The position numbers were made by a program, and so were the translations under genes. Shown one piece after another: positions 14,783 to 23,727 of a DNA stretch of 64,000 nucleotides (positions are counted from its first letter, which is position 1; every line of letters starts with the position of its first letter). Under the pieces are notes generated by a model. The model saw only the letters and a program-made list of their open reading frames with translations. It did not search any database and was not told the origin of the DNA. The stretch comes from an uncultured Lachnospiraceae bacterium (GTDB lineage: Bacteria; Bacillota; Clostridia; Lachnospirales; Lachnospiraceae): contig CAJUFQ010000016.1 in assembly GCA_910585625.1 (NCBI GenBank), forward strand, positions 1 through 64,000, read 5' to 3'.

Positions 14783-15304
14783 ATGGCGCAAAATCCAGTA
14801 GTGACATTCGAAATGCAAAACGGGGACATCATGAAAGCAGAGCTTTACCCTGAAATTGCCCCCAACACAGTCAATAACTTCATCAGCCTGGCGGGCAAAG
14901 GATATTATGACGGCCTCTGCTTCCACCGTGTCATCAAAGGCTTCATGATTCAGGGCGGATGCCCCGATGGAACTGGCACCGGCGGCCCCGGCTACAGCAT
15001 CCGGGGAGAATTCTCCCAGAACGGGTTCACCAACGATTTAAAGCACAGCGCAGGCGTTCTCTCCATGGCGCGCACCATGATGCCGGATTCCGCAGGCTCC
15101 CAGTTCTTCATCATGCATAAAGACTCCCCCCATTTAGACGGCGCTTATGCCGCTTTCGGTAAGATTACAGAAGGGATGGAGCATGTCGACAAGATTGCAG
15201 AAACTGACACTGATTACTCAGACCGCCCCATGGAGCCGCAGGAAATGAAGAAAGTCACTGTGGAGACCTTCGGCGTAACTTACCCAGAACCGGAAACCTG
15301 TTAA
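14783..15304 (+). CDS. Cyclophilin-type peptidyl-prolyl cis-trans isomerase
   Basis: A 173-residue cytosolic cyclophilin without signal peptide. The active-site segments FHRVIKGFMIQGG (residues about 52-64), the MARTMMPDSAGSQFFI strand with the catalytic glutamine and phenylalanine, and AFGKITEGM are intact, so it should be active. It assists protein folding by proline isomerisation. AGAGGT precedes the ATG. It stands alone, with its own promoter and an unusual structured leader. Confidence 0.93.
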   Translation: MAQNPVVTFEMQNGDIMKAELYPEIAPNTVNNFISLAGKGYYDGLCFHRVIKGFMIQGGCPDGTGTGGPGYSIRGEFSQNGFTNDLKHSAGVLSMARTMMPDSAGSQFFIMHKDSPHLDGAYAAFGKITEGMEHVDKIAETDTDYSDRPMEPQEMKKVTVETFGVTYPEPETC

Positions 15305-15314
15305 TAGAATTTAC

Positions 15315-15422
15315 AGTCAGGCGGCCGGCCCTGCCAGCCATTTTAACAGAGATTACGGCCAGACGACCACTCTGCCAGCTTTTGCGGCAGAAATTATAAT
15401 CAGGCGACCAGCCCTGCCAGCC
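15315..15422. repeat. Three imperfect repeats over the 3' end of the MinD-like gene
   Basis: Near-copies of a roughly 23-base block containing CTGCCAGC occur at 15315-15339, 15357-15379 and 15398-15422, spaced about 41-42 bases. The last copy encodes the C-terminal LAGLVA and stop of the MinD-like gene. The other two are non-coding, which suggests tandem duplication of the gene end. Confidence 0.5.
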
Positions 15423-16251
15423 TCAGCAGCAGATTGGTCGTCCTGGCCAGTTCTTTCCCAAACTCTGATTCCACTTCCGCCCCATCCCCATTGACATAAC
15501 GCCTGACACCGCTTTCAATCCTGCCCATCTGATCTGCTGCATGAAGCTGCGGGTTAAAGGGGATGGCTCCCAGCCTATCCTCTTCTACCCGGTAAACGCG
15601 CTGCAGATTCTTGCGGGTATAAAGGGCATCGCCAAAATATTTACCGAGCAGGAAAAAGACCTTACCTTTATAATCCGGCCGATTGCTGTAAAATTCCCCA
15701 ATGGCCTCCGCCTCCTGATCCATGTTCAGCACACAGACGTCTGCTTCCCGGAACACTTTCTTCGCATAATCGTCCTGCCTGCTGCTGCAGTCAATAAAGA
15801 CGGCATCAAAATAAGAATCCACTGCATCCATGACACGTTCCATACGCCTGAACTGATAATCCTGATACCACCATTCATGTTCCTTCCTCATGCTGGCCGG
15901 CAGACAGTACATCCTGTCCTTCACTATCTGGCGCATATTTGCCTTAACCAACCTCTCCGTAAGATCCTGCGGGCATTCTTTCCGCAGCAGGCATTCCAGT
16001 CCGCTAGTCAAGAAAAATTCCTGCGTTTCTGCCGCAAGTATTCCTTCCCGCCCAAACTGTTCCACCTCTTCAGGCACCCCAAAGGCCTTCCTGCCCTTCT
16101 CAAAAAACTTCCGCTCAAGCTTATCGTCATGGTATCCTCCGGAAACCACAGCAACAGACAAGGGATGAAGCCAGACTGCCGCACAAGCAATCACCGCAAG
16201 GTTAAACGATGTGCCTACTTCTTTCTGTTCGCTCCAAAATGCTATTTTCAT
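15400..16251 (-). CDS. MinD/TadZ-like protein with degenerate P-loop
   Basis: A 283-residue protein with the topology of SIMIBI-class (ParA/MinD/TadZ) ATPases: an N-terminal strand MKIAFWSEQ, a loop KEVGTSFNLAV where KGGVGKTT would be expected, VAVVSGG, and a Walker B-like strand DAVFIDCSS at about residue 155. Both signature lysines of the deviant Walker A motif are missing, so ATP hydrolysis is doubtful. TadZ/CpaE proteins with atypical loops place pilus or secretion machines at the cell pole, but no tad genes are nearby. The start 16251 follows GGAGAGG. A promoter at 16413-16441 implies a leader of about 160 bases. Confidence 0.6.
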   Translation of the reverse strand: MKIAFWSEQKEVGTSFNLAVIACAAVWLHPLSVAVVSGGYHDDKLERKFFEKGRKAFGVPEEVEQFGREGILAAETQEFFLTSGLECLLRKECPQDLTERLVKANMRQIVKDRMYCLPASMRKEHEWWYQDYQFRRMERVMDAVDSYFDAVFIDCSSRQDDYAKKVFREADVCVLNMDQEAEAIGEFYSNRPDYKGKVFFLLGKYFGDALYTRKNLQRVYRVEEDRLGAIPFNPQLHAADQMGRIESGVRRYVNGDGAEVESEFGKELARTTNLLLRLAGLVA

Positions 16252-16412
16252 TGGATTCCTCTCCTTTATCGGAGGGAACACGTTACAACCCGATGCCTCT
16301 TCTCATATTAAGTTCTTATTCGTATTGTTCGCTTTATCTTTGGGATTTCTGCACAGATTCCGTGCCGACTTCATTCATGTTCAAACGACTGTATGCAACA
16401 AAAGATATGCTT

Positions 16413-16441
16413 ATAATACATAATTATCCTGGAATTGTAAA
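16413..16441 (-). promoter_or_regulatory. Sigma-A promoter for the MinD-like gene
   Basis: Minus-strand TTTACA (16441-16436) and TATTAT (16418-16413) with a 17-base spacer. Confidence 0.55.
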
Positions 16442-16459
16442 CCCTTTTACCGGAGTTTA

Positions 16460-16491
16460 TAAAAATTTTAGGGACAGCCCGACCGCTGTCC
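16460..16491 (-). terminator. Intrinsic terminator after the amidase gene
   Basis: GGACAGC (16491-16485 on the minus strand) pairs with GCTGTCC (16478-16472), followed by CTAAAATTTTT. It begins a few bases after the amidase stop codon. Confidence 0.7.
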
Positions 16492-16497
16492 GCTTCC

Positions 16498-17256
16498 CTA
16501 TAGCGTCACAACCAGGGTGTCATACCCCTCTTGCCGAAGCTGATCCTGGAGTGATTTTGCCTCCTCCAACGTAGGTTCACGCCCCACAATCACTGCAATA
16601 TAAGGGTCATCCTCACGCAGCGCCACGAAATACCCTTGGCTCTCCAGCTGCTCTTTGAGATACTGTGCATTAGATTCGTGACGGAACAGCCCTACCTGCA
16701 CCCCATACCTTTTAGGGGTATTTTCCAGAGGGATCGCCTGTTCTACGCCCCCCACAATGGCGTCCACCATTTCGTCAAAACGCTCATCAAACATCTGGTT
16801 ATCCATATCATGGTTGATGAAACCAAGCTCCATCAGGACAGCCGGCATCTGCGTCCGCCTCAGCACTACCAGGCCGGGACGTTCCACCACGCCTAAATCC
16901 TTAAACCCGAAATCCACTAGTTTCTGATTAATGTCCTCCCCGACGCGCGCAGCCTCCGTATCCGCCGCATAGACCAACGCCTGTGTCCCATTGTAAGTAT
17001 TAGGGGTGATTCCCGAATTCCGGTGGAAGGATATGAAATAATCTGCGCCGGAACGGTTGGCTATATTCGCTTTCTCTATCGGTGAATCGTAACGATCCGT
17101 AGTCCTTGTGTACAGCACATTGTATCCTGCGTCTTCGAGCTTCTGCCCTACCGCAAGCGTAACGCGCAGCGTATCATCTTTTTCTTTCCTTCCCTGATAG
17201 GAAGCCCCATTATCATAACCGCCATGCCCGGCATCCAAAATAATAGTCGCAGCCAT
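16498..17256 (-). CDS. N-acetylmuramoyl-L-alanine amidase with SPOR domain
   Basis: A 252-residue protein made of an Amidase_3 domain (residues 1-172: DAGHGGYDNGA with the first zinc histidine, SFHRNS with a second, VLMELGFI with the catalytic glutamate) and a C-terminal SPOR-like domain (about 182-252: YGVQVGLFRHESNAQYLKEQ). It cleaves the bond between muramic acid and the stem peptide, and SPOR binds denuded glycan at division sites or the spore septum. There is no signal peptide: the catalytic domain begins at residue 4. Export by lysis, a spore-specific route, or a role inside the mother cell are possible explanations. Confidence 0.88.
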   Translation of the reverse strand: MAATIILDAGHGGYDNGASYQGRKEKDDTLRVTLAVGQKLEDAGYNVLYTRTTDRYDSPIEKANIANRSGADYFISFHRNSGITPNTYNGTQALVYAADTEAARVGEDINQKLVDFGFKDLGVVERPGLVVLRRTQMPAVLMELGFINHDMDNQMFDERFDEMVDAIVGGVEQAIPLENTPKRYGVQVGLFRHESNAQYLKEQLESQGYFVALREDDPYIAVIVGREPTLEEAKSLQDQLRQEGYDTLVVTL

Positions 17257-17380
17257 AGCTCCTCCATAGTTTTTCTTTTATACTATGCAGGGAAAAAATT
17301 TTTGTTCGCCTGGCATTCTGACATCAAAAATGCTGACGGCTGCAAGGTCTGTTTCTATCCGCCCCTTTCTGTCAATCCTT

Positions 17381-18577
17381 TTATTCCTCGTTCATATGCC
17401 CTGTACGGGTTTGCCTCATGCTTGCCCTGACCATCAGCCTTTCTTTCATTAGCCATATTGCCGCCAATGCCAGCATAATAACAGACACTCCCATAGAAAT
17501 CATCAAACACCATGCGATACCATCAAAGCTGTTTCCTCCAAAACGATATACTTCATTTAAGGTATAAAAATCCGCGCTTCCTGCTAATCTTAAAGGCAAA
17601 AAATTCGCAAAACAGTGATTAACTTCAAACTGCGCCATCTTCTCCATTACAAATAACAATAACCAGAAAAAACAGATAATTGCACTCCCCATCATAATTC
17701 TTTCTGCCATGGCTGAAATCAGAACTGTCAAGGCCACTACAAAAACAAGCGTTACATATCCTCGCAGACAATTTATCAGGAACTGTTCCCAGTAAGTTAT
17801 TGTATATGTAGAAAAGAAGGTATCTGCATTACTCTGTATTAACTCCCCGCTGCCTTCAAAACCAAACGGAAGCATTTTGATAACAAAATAACAAACAACT
17901 GCTGACAGATAAAACACACTCCCCATCATAAAAGCGGAAACAAACCGTGCTAATATAAGCCGCTTCTTTCCATTTCTTGCCGAACTGGTAAGTTCTTTCA
18001 TTTTATTCTGAGTATCATCAGCAAATAGTGGCATAACCAAAACTGATATCATAAATAATACCAATGGAATAAATTTTCCCATATCACGGTTTAATACTTT
18101 CCATCCCTCTGCATACCCTATTGTAAGTCTGGTAAGTTTTCCCGCCCTTTCCAGAAACCCTTCCTTTTCTTTTTCTGTATAAGTAAAATGACTGCTCTCA
18201 TCCAATCTTCGTAAAATTATCCTCAAACGGCTTTCCAGGAACCGATTAATTTCTTTATCAGATAATTCTTTTGCCGTCCTGTCTGAGTAATTCATTTTTA
18301 CAAGCTTCTCTATATTAGTTTCATCGACATAGACAGCTTCTCCATTCTCCCGCTGCATGGCTATCGCCTGCTCTATATCAATACGTGACGTATTTTCTTT
18401 TCCATGTTTTAGATTTTCTAACCCGCTTGCCACATAACCATTATAATTCCACAATTCGTAACTGTTTAGCGCCTGATAGCTGCTGTTTACGGATAACAGC
18501 ACAACCACCGCAAAGAAAACCAGCGTCATGAAAGATTTTACGATTCTCTTGCTTTCCACCCTGATCATCGCTTTCAT
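17381..18577 (-). CDS. ABC-2-type transporter permease (second subunit)
   Basis: A 398-residue membrane protein: one N-terminal helix (about 15-35), a roughly 120-residue outside loop, then a cluster of five to six helices from about residue 165. This is the pattern of ABC-2 permeases in peptide-antibiotic or lipid export systems. The segment PLFADDTQNKMKELTSSARNG is the cytoplasmic coupling region and is shared in form with the neighbouring permease (SELTISAARGRKK). The start 18577 (ATG) follows GGTGG, 12 bases after the upstream gene's stop. It is the last gene of an operon with the ATPase, a lipoprotein and another permease. Cargo unknown. Confidence 0.75.
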   Translation of the reverse strand: MKAMIRVESKRIVKSFMTLVFFAVVVLLSVNSSYQALNSYELWNYNGYVASGLENLKHGKENTSRIDIEQAIAMQRENGEAVYVDETNIEKLVKMNYSDRTAKELSDKEINRFLESRLRIILRRLDESSHFTYTEKEKEGFLERAGKLTRLTIGYAEGWKVLNRDMGKFIPLVLFMISVLVMPLFADDTQNKMKELTSSARNGKKRLILARFVSAFMMGSVFYLSAVVCYFVIKMLPFGFEGSGELIQSNADTFFSTYTITYWEQFLINCLRGYVTLVFVVALTVLISAMAERIMMGSAIICFFWLLLFVMEKMAQFEVNHCFANFLPLRLAGSADFYTLNEVYRFGGNSFDGIAWCLMISMGVSVIMLALAAIWLMKERLMVRASMRQTRTGHMNEE

Positions 18578-18589
18578 GTTCCTCACCAC

Positions 18590-19816
18590 CTAATTCAAAT
18601 AATATTTTTTATTTATTTTCCCAATCAGCAACGCTAATATTGTGATATACAGTATTGTAAGCAACAGAACAATTATGCTGTAAGGTATCAAGGTATTTCC
18701 AAGAAAGAAAAATCCTTTTACCATCGCATCCGTGCTGAATTGCAATGGATAAAACAGTTTTATCTGACTGTAAGTATTTGACAGCTTCGACAATGCAATG
18801 AGTAACACTATCGCGGAGGCAGTCGCTGCTTTCGCATTTTTAAACATACCAGAAAACAGCATAACCATATTTGCAAAGACCAGCGCGCCAAGTAACCCAC
18901 CAACAATCTTTAGTACCATACCGGCGCCAATGCTGAAATTGAACATGCAGTCAAACCAGTAAGTTTGTGCTGAAGCGCTGAATCCATGGAAAGTTGCGAC
19001 TGCCCCATGTTCTGCGAGCAATACTCCAACAAAAATAAGATAGGCGGAAACTGCAAACAAATTACCGGCAATCCATCTGGAACGAAAGTTTTTCTTCCTT
19101 CCCCTTGCAGCAGATATTGTCAATTCACTCACTCCGCCCGGGCTATCCTTTGCATAGGCGCAGGAAAGCGCAAACGCAAGCACTACCCAAAAAATAGGAT
19201 ATTCCAAGTCATACCAGTTCATAAAATTGGAGATGCCCTGAAAATAAGCTATGCTGACAGGCGTATCTATTTCGGCAATTTTCCGATCCAGCGCTTCAAT
19301 CTGCGCATCCGTATATTTCACAAGACCGGCATACTGATTTTCAAACATAAGTTGTTCTTTGATTGCCTCCCGATACTTTTGGTAAAAAGACTTTTCGGAT
19401 TCCAAAAACCCATAATCCAGTCCCATTTTACCGTTACCGTTGGACATATAATAGGAAAAATAGGCATAATTGATGAAGTAATTAGGAAACATATATTTCG
19501 TCATGCCTCCTGTTCCCAAAAAACCTCTGTTTTCATCCAAATACTGTTTATCATCACTTGCCGCATACTGCACCAGCAAATTTTCAATATATTTCCCGTC
19601 TATCGTACCCTCGATGTCTTCACACGCTTCTTTTAAGGCACGGTAAGAACCCAGTCCGCTTACAATGTTTCCATTTGCGTCAATTGCCCGCCATTGACCT
19701 TTCATATTCAGATAAATAAATGTATGAAGGGTGGAAAGAATGCACATTGCAATGACCGCCGCAATGGATACCCTGTTCCACAATTTCCTGTATTCAAATT
19801 TCACCATGTTCCGCAT
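18590..19816 (-). CDS. ABC-2-type transporter permease (first subunit)
   Basis: A 408-residue polytopic protein with one N-terminal helix, a large outside loop (about residues 40-200) and a C-terminal bundle of five to six helices. The coupling-helix segment GVSELTISAARGRKK is typical of ABC-2 permeases that pair with the adjacent ATPase. GGGAGGG precedes the ATG. It lies 18 bases after the lipoprotein gene in the same operon. The long extracellular loops in both permeases resemble those of antimicrobial-peptide exporters, but this is pattern-based inference. Confidence 0.75.
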   Translation of the reverse strand: MRNMVKFEYRKLWNRVSIAAVIAMCILSTLHTFIYLNMKGQWRAIDANGNIVSGLGSYRALKEACEDIEGTIDGKYIENLLVQYAASDDKQYLDENRGFLGTGGMTKYMFPNYFINYAYFSYYMSNGNGKMGLDYGFLESEKSFYQKYREAIKEQLMFENQYAGLVKYTDAQIEALDRKIAEIDTPVSIAYFQGISNFMNWYDLEYPIFWVVLAFALSCAYAKDSPGGVSELTISAARGRKKNFRSRWIAGNLFAVSAYLIFVGVLLAEHGAVATFHGFSASAQTYWFDCMFNFSIGAGMVLKIVGGLLGALVFANMVMLFSGMFKNAKAATASAIVLLIALSKLSNTYSQIKLFYPLQFSTDAMVKGFFFLGNTLIPYSIIVLLLTILYITILALLIGKINKKYYLN

Positions 19817-19834
19817 GTATCTTCCCTCCCGGTC

Positions 19835-20506
19835 TTACTCCTTGTAGCCGCCCCCGTTATGAACGACTTCCCACTGGCTTCCTTTCCCCTCCCGAACCAA
19901 TATTAAATATTGCCATACATCATCCTCTCCGCAATATTCACAGACGAAAATATTGTTATTATCATATCCAGACGCAACACCTTTCTCTTCATCCTCATAA
20001 ATTGCCAGCATTCTCGGATCAACGCACATATAGACTACTTGTTTGGTACTTGGCTTTAATCCCAATGTATCTGTCACATAAATACGTGCAGCGGCGTAGC
20101 CTTCTGTTATTTCTCTCGTATCAAACTGGTCTGTATACCTCGTCCCCGATAAATCAAACGTGTAGTTTGATTCGACAGGAGAGCCGCCTTCTAACAGCCC
20201 GTTTGTTTCCTGAATCGTATCATCTCTTTCTTGGCGGTATCGTTCCAATTCCTTCTCTAATTCTGCATCTGTCTGTTCCTCTGCATCATCCCCCATACTA
20301 TCTCCTGATGTATGAGAAGAAGCCTCTGTTTCATCCTGCATAGGATTTTCCGTATTATCATTTTCCTGTGTCCTGCTTCCCCCATCATTCAAGGAATTTT
20401 CTGACTGTAGTGTTTTAGCTTCCTCCGAATTACTAACGCCCGCACATCCGCTAAAAATAATAACCATTGTATAGGCTGCGATAATAAAATTTGTTTTTCT
20501 TTTCAT
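19835..20506 (-). CDS. Putative lipoprotein of the ABC exporter operon
   Basis: A 223-residue exported protein with a lipobox (IIFSGC at about residue 21), followed by a roughly 70-residue Glu/Ser/Asp-rich linker and a C-terminal folded domain (about residues 105-223: YTDQFDTREITEGYAAARIY through VREGKGSQWEVVHNGGGYKE). It should be tethered to the outer face of the membrane. It sits between the ABC ATPase and the permeases, which suggests a substrate-binding or immunity role for the exporter. I recognise no named family. Confidence 0.65.
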   Translation of the reverse strand: MKRKTNFIIAAYTMVIIFSGCAGVSNSEEAKTLQSENSLNDGGSRTQENDNTENPMQDETEASSHTSGDSMGDDAEEQTDAELEKELERYRQERDDTIQETNGLLEGGSPVESNYTFDLSGTRYTDQFDTREITEGYAAARIYVTDTLGLKPSTKQVVYMCVDPRMLAIYEDEEKGVASGYDNNNIFVCEYCGEDDVWQYLILVREGKGSQWEVVHNGGGYKE

Positions 20507-20518
20507 TTTTTCTTCCTC

Positions 20519-21400
20519 TCATTCTTCTGTGATTCCGCCAGAAAAAATATAATAGTCCTCTAAAGTCGGTTCTGCAGGGCAGTTCTCTGCATCGTCATAC
20601 TTCCCTCCCACATAACGCACTTGCACTCTTTTGCCTGATTGTTTTACATGAATGACCGAGCGTTCTCTCCTGAGCCTATGATACATTTCCTGAGTTACGA
20701 CGGTTTCCCAAACCTGGCCATTTACTTTTCGAACCAATTCGTCCACATGTCCGGTTTCCAAAATTTTCCCCTGTTTCATTACAATAAGCGCAGTGGCAAT
20801 CGCCTCAATATCTGATACAATGTGTGTAGATAACAGCACAATCTTGTCCTTCCCCATGTCGCTGATGATGTTTGAAAACCGAATGCGTTCTTTCGGATCA
20901 AGCCCGGCCGTAGGTTCATCCAAAATTAGGATTCGCGGCTCATTGATGATTGCCTGTGCAATCCCAATCCTCCGCTTCATGCCTCCGGAAAACGTCCTGA
21001 CCTTTTTATCAGCAGCATCCGATAAGTTTACAAATGCAAGAACTTCCGGGATTTTGACTTTTAGCTTTGCCTCCGATATCCCTTTCAGGACACCCATGTA
21101 CTCCAAAAAGTCTTTCGCAGTAAAACCAGCGTACACGCTGTAATCCTGCGGCATGTACCCAATCAATTCCCTATATTCTTCACCCATTGAAAAAATATTA
21201 TTTCCGCCGTACCGTATCTCACCACTTGTAGGGAAATCTACGGTAGCAATCAGCCGCATCAGAGTACTTTTTCCTGCCCCATTTTCCCCCAATAAGCCAT
21301 AGATTCCATTCTGGAGTGTGAAACCGGCCTCTTTAAGCGCTTCTTTTTTGCGGTAGGATTTGCACAAACAATCCACCTCTAATTTCTGTTCTGCCTGCAT
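20519..21400 (-). CDS. ABC transporter ATP-binding protein
   Basis: A 293-residue nucleotide-binding subunit with Walker A GLLGENGAGKSTLM (about residues 35-48), signature TFSGGMKRR, Walker B RILILDEPTAGLDP, and switch STH. The C-terminal 70 residues (after LETGHVDEL) form the extension usual for ABC-2-type exporters. It opens the exporter operon (ATPase, lipoprotein, two permeases). A cluster of 11-bp operator repeats lies about 80-115 bases upstream (21479-21519), matching the operator of the nearby two-component system. Confidence 0.92.
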   Translation of the reverse strand: MQAEQKLEVDCLCKSYRKKEALKEAGFTLQNGIYGLLGENGAGKSTLMRLIATVDFPTSGEIRYGGNNIFSMGEEYRELIGYMPQDYSVYAGFTAKDFLEYMGVLKGISEAKLKVKIPEVLAFVNLSDAADKKVRTFSGGMKRRIGIAQAIINEPRILILDEPTAGLDPKERIRFSNIISDMGKDKIVLLSTHIVSDIEAIATALIVMKQGKILETGHVDELVRKVNGQVWETVVTQEMYHRLRRERSVIHVKQSGKRVQVRYVGGKYDDAENCPAEPTLEDYYIFSGGITEE

Positions 21401-21437
21401 AGCTGCCGCCTCCTTCTTTCATATTTTTCTTATAAGC

Positions 21438-21479
21438 CAAAAAACACCCACGCGGGATATAGATATCCTACCTGAGTGT
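21438..21479 (-). terminator. Strong intrinsic terminator after the two-component operon
   Basis: The minus strand forms an imperfect long stem (ACACTCAGG...GGATAT / ATATCC...GGGTGT) with a perfect GGATAT/ATATCC core, followed by six Ts (21444-21439). It ends transcripts of the regulator-kinase-PepSY operon. It lies between the operator repeats and the ABC ATPase gene, so the ABC promoter must start within it or transcripts must read through. Confidence 0.75.
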
Positions 21480-21519
21480 TGTGACTTACTTTCGTGAAAG
21501 TTGTGTCAAAGTTGTAAAT
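21479..21519 (-). promoter_or_regulatory. Tandem 11-bp response-regulator repeats before the ABC operon
   Basis: Read on the plus strand, TTGTGACTTAC (21479), TTTCGTGAAAG (21490), TTGTGTCAAAG (21501) and TTGTAAATT (21512) follow each other at an exact 11-bp period. The first and third match the two repeats at the regulator's own promoter (24421 and 24432). Direct repeats with 11-bp phasing are the usual binding mode of OmpR/PhoB-type regulators. Confidence 0.65.
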
Positions 21520-22340
21520 TATTTCTCATCCACCACAAAATCATAGGTAATCACGGTATGCTCCTTATGGAATAAGTCACCATAATCGACAATCGCATTT
21601 TCATTTCTATCATAGTTTGAGCAACCGATGCGGACGCCTAATGTTGTTTCTTCTGCTCCATATATTTCCCATGTCTGTCCGTAACTTATCTTGCAAACAT
21701 CGGTTTCTGGCATCGGAAGGCCAGCCATGTCCCAAAAACTCATCGCATCTTTAGAACTGAAATCCCCTGTCCTGTTTTCATAAATCGTAATTTTTGCCCC
21801 CCAAACCTTTCCTGTTACAGCATTTAACAGTAATTCGGCTTCCATATCGCGGTTGGCATATCTCACTGTCCAAAAACTATAATAAGGTTCCAATTTTGTG
21901 TTCAGGGTTTCTCTCTTTTTCCCTATGCTAAGCGTGGCATTTACTGAATCTGCTAAATCATTATCCGATTTTGTTTCCACAAAGTTCATTTTCAGAAGCC
22001 ACTCTTTGCTGTTCTCAATCGCTTCTGCCATAGAAATCTGCCCGGTAACCGGTTCGTGTATGATATCCCCTTCCCGGCTATTCCAATGCCCTATTACTTC
22101 TTCCATCTGTTCTACCGTCAAAGTATATGTTTCCTGATGCCTCTTATCTGATACAGCTTCCTCGCCATCTTCCAAATCTCCCCATGCCCGGACAGGCGTC
22201 TCTGCCAAGGCACTGCCTCTTTCCGTCAGAAGCTGCCCTTCCCTTACCCGCAAAATAAGGTTCATGCCTGCCATACTGCCAAAAATAAAAACACTCGCAA
22301 GAAGCAAGGTAAGAAACGTATATTTATGACTTTTATTCAT
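21519..22340 (-). CDS. Membrane-anchored PepSY-like protein, co-transcribed with the kinase
   Basis: A 273-residue protein with one N-terminal hydrophobic helix (about residues 8-28) and an extracytoplasmic domain. The segment YYSFWTVRYANRDMEAELLL followed by NAVTGKVWGAKI resembles PepSY/YpmB-like domains. The start at 22340 has AGGAGGAAAAAGGGG and overlaps the last codons of the kinase gene by eight bases, so translation is coupled. It could modulate the sensor kinase or inhibit a protease outside the membrane. Naming is tentative. Confidence 0.55.
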   Translation of the reverse strand: MNKSHKYTFLTLLLASVFIFGSMAGMNLILRVREGQLLTERGSALAETPVRAWGDLEDGEEAVSDKRHQETYTLTVEQMEEVIGHWNSREGDIIHEPVTGQISMAEAIENSKEWLLKMNFVETKSDNDLADSVNATLSIGKKRETLNTKLEPYYSFWTVRYANRDMEAELLLNAVTGKVWGAKITIYENRTGDFSSKDAMSFWDMAGLPMPETDVCKISYGQTWEIYGAEETTLGVRIGCSNYDRNENAIVDYGDLFHKEHTVITYDFVVDEK

Positions 22341-23727
22341 CCCCTTTTTCCTCCTGCTGATGGAAGATAATGCTAACCACCGTTCCCGTCTTTCCATCAC
22401 TTTCAATCTTCATTTTTGCTTTATGAATTTCTACTATCTTTGCCACCAAAGCCATTCCAAGTCCCGCCCCATGCTGCTTCCTTGACCGGGACTTGTCCAC
22501 CATATAGAAAGCCTCTGTAATCCTTCCTAAATCTTCTTGTGGTATCCCCTTCCCATTGTCGTGTACTTCAATCCGATAATCATTTTTTCCTTGCCTTCCT
22601 TTTATCCAGAGGATTTTACAGTCTGCTTTCAGGGCATTATCTGCCAAATTTAAAATCATGGTCTTGAAAAGGTCATAGTCCGCATCTATATTTCCTTCCT
22701 CAATATCTATATTAAATTCCACTTCACGCTTCCTACATATCGGTTCCATACCCTGCTGCAGATTTTGAAATAACTCCCGCACAGACATCCGCTCCAAAAG
22801 AAACCCCTGCTTATCCATCACAAACAAATCCATCAATTTTAAAGAAAGGGATTCCAGCCTCATACCCTCATTCAGTATATATTCAGCAGCGTTCTTTACT
22901 GTCTCTCTAGGCAAATCACGTTGGTATAGCATATCCGCATATCCAATTACAGATGTCAGCGGCGTTTTCAATTCATGGGCAAAATTCGCTGCAAAATCTT
23001 CTTTCTTCCTTACAGCATCGGACAGTTCAGCAATTTTTCCCTCTATCTGTCCTGCCATCTGGTTAAAATCGGAAACCAGCTCGCTTATTTCATCTTTTCC
23101 TTTTACAAGAATCCTTTCCGCGTATTCTCCCCCTGCAATCCTCCTTGCCGCCTTGCCCACTTTCTTTATGGGTGACGTTACGAAATTTGTCAATAAAAAG
23201 ATGGCCGGAAAGCTGACGCACAGAATGGTGAGATAGATTTTCTGAAAATAAGCAATCATATTTTTTTGCACGTCTAGCACCTCACTGATGTCTGTCTGTG
23301 TAATGAAGTACACCCGATTTTCGCTTTGACTGACATAATCGCATACAAAAATATAACTTCCCCCATCCTTTCCATAAATTTGGAAAGACAATCTGCCATC
23401 ATCAGCTTCCAATAAATCAAGTTCCCCAGGCTGTGCTGCCGTATTGGAAAATATATAGTTCCCATCTGTTCCATACACTGCGACCGGGACTGTAAAACGG
23501 CTTGAAATATCAGCAACCTCCGTCTTTTCTTCTGAAAAAAACGCAGGCTCGGAATACAAGATAGATTGCAGGATATATCTGTTATATTGAAAGTCTTGAA
23601 AAGCAATCTTTTTTTGCTGTTCTATTGCGTTTTCATAAGCAAAGTTAATCAGTAAATATCCCACAATCTGAAAAGCAATACCAAACATTATGAGAACGCA
23701 CAAAAATATTTTATGAAACAGTTTCAC
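22333..23727 (-). CDS. Sensor histidine kinase
   Basis: A 464-residue membrane kinase: TM1 about 8-30, an extracytoplasmic sensor domain of about 130 residues (31-160), TM2 about 163-183, HAMP about 184-236, HisKA with the phospho-accepting His251 in FAHELKTPLTS, and HATPase with NLADNAL (N box), DNGKGIP (G1) and GAGLGMALV (G2). Its start overlaps the response-regulator stop by four bases (ATGA). The sensor domain is too short and degenerate to name a ligand. With the ABC exporter next door, a cell-envelope or antimicrobial-peptide signal is likely. Confidence 0.92.
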   Translation of the reverse strand: MKLFHKIFLCVLIMFGIAFQIVGYLLINFAYENAIEQQKKIAFQDFQYNRYILQSILYSEPAFFSEEKTEVADISSRFTVPVAVYGTDGNYIFSNTAAQPGELDLLEADDGRLSFQIYGKDGGSYIFVCDYVSQSENRVYFITQTDISEVLDVQKNMIAYFQKIYLTILCVSFPAIFLLTNFVTSPIKKVGKAARRIAGGEYAERILVKGKDEISELVSDFNQMAGQIEGKIAELSDAVRKKEDFAANFAHELKTPLTSVIGYADMLYQRDLPRETVKNAAEYILNEGMRLESLSLKLMDLFVMDKQGFLLERMSVRELFQNLQQGMEPICRKREVEFNIDIEEGNIDADYDLFKTMILNLADNALKADCKILWIKGRQGKNDYRIEVHDNGKGIPQEDLGRITEAFYMVDKSRSRKQHGAGLGMALVAKIVEIHKAKMKIESDGKTGTVVSIIFHQQEEKGDE

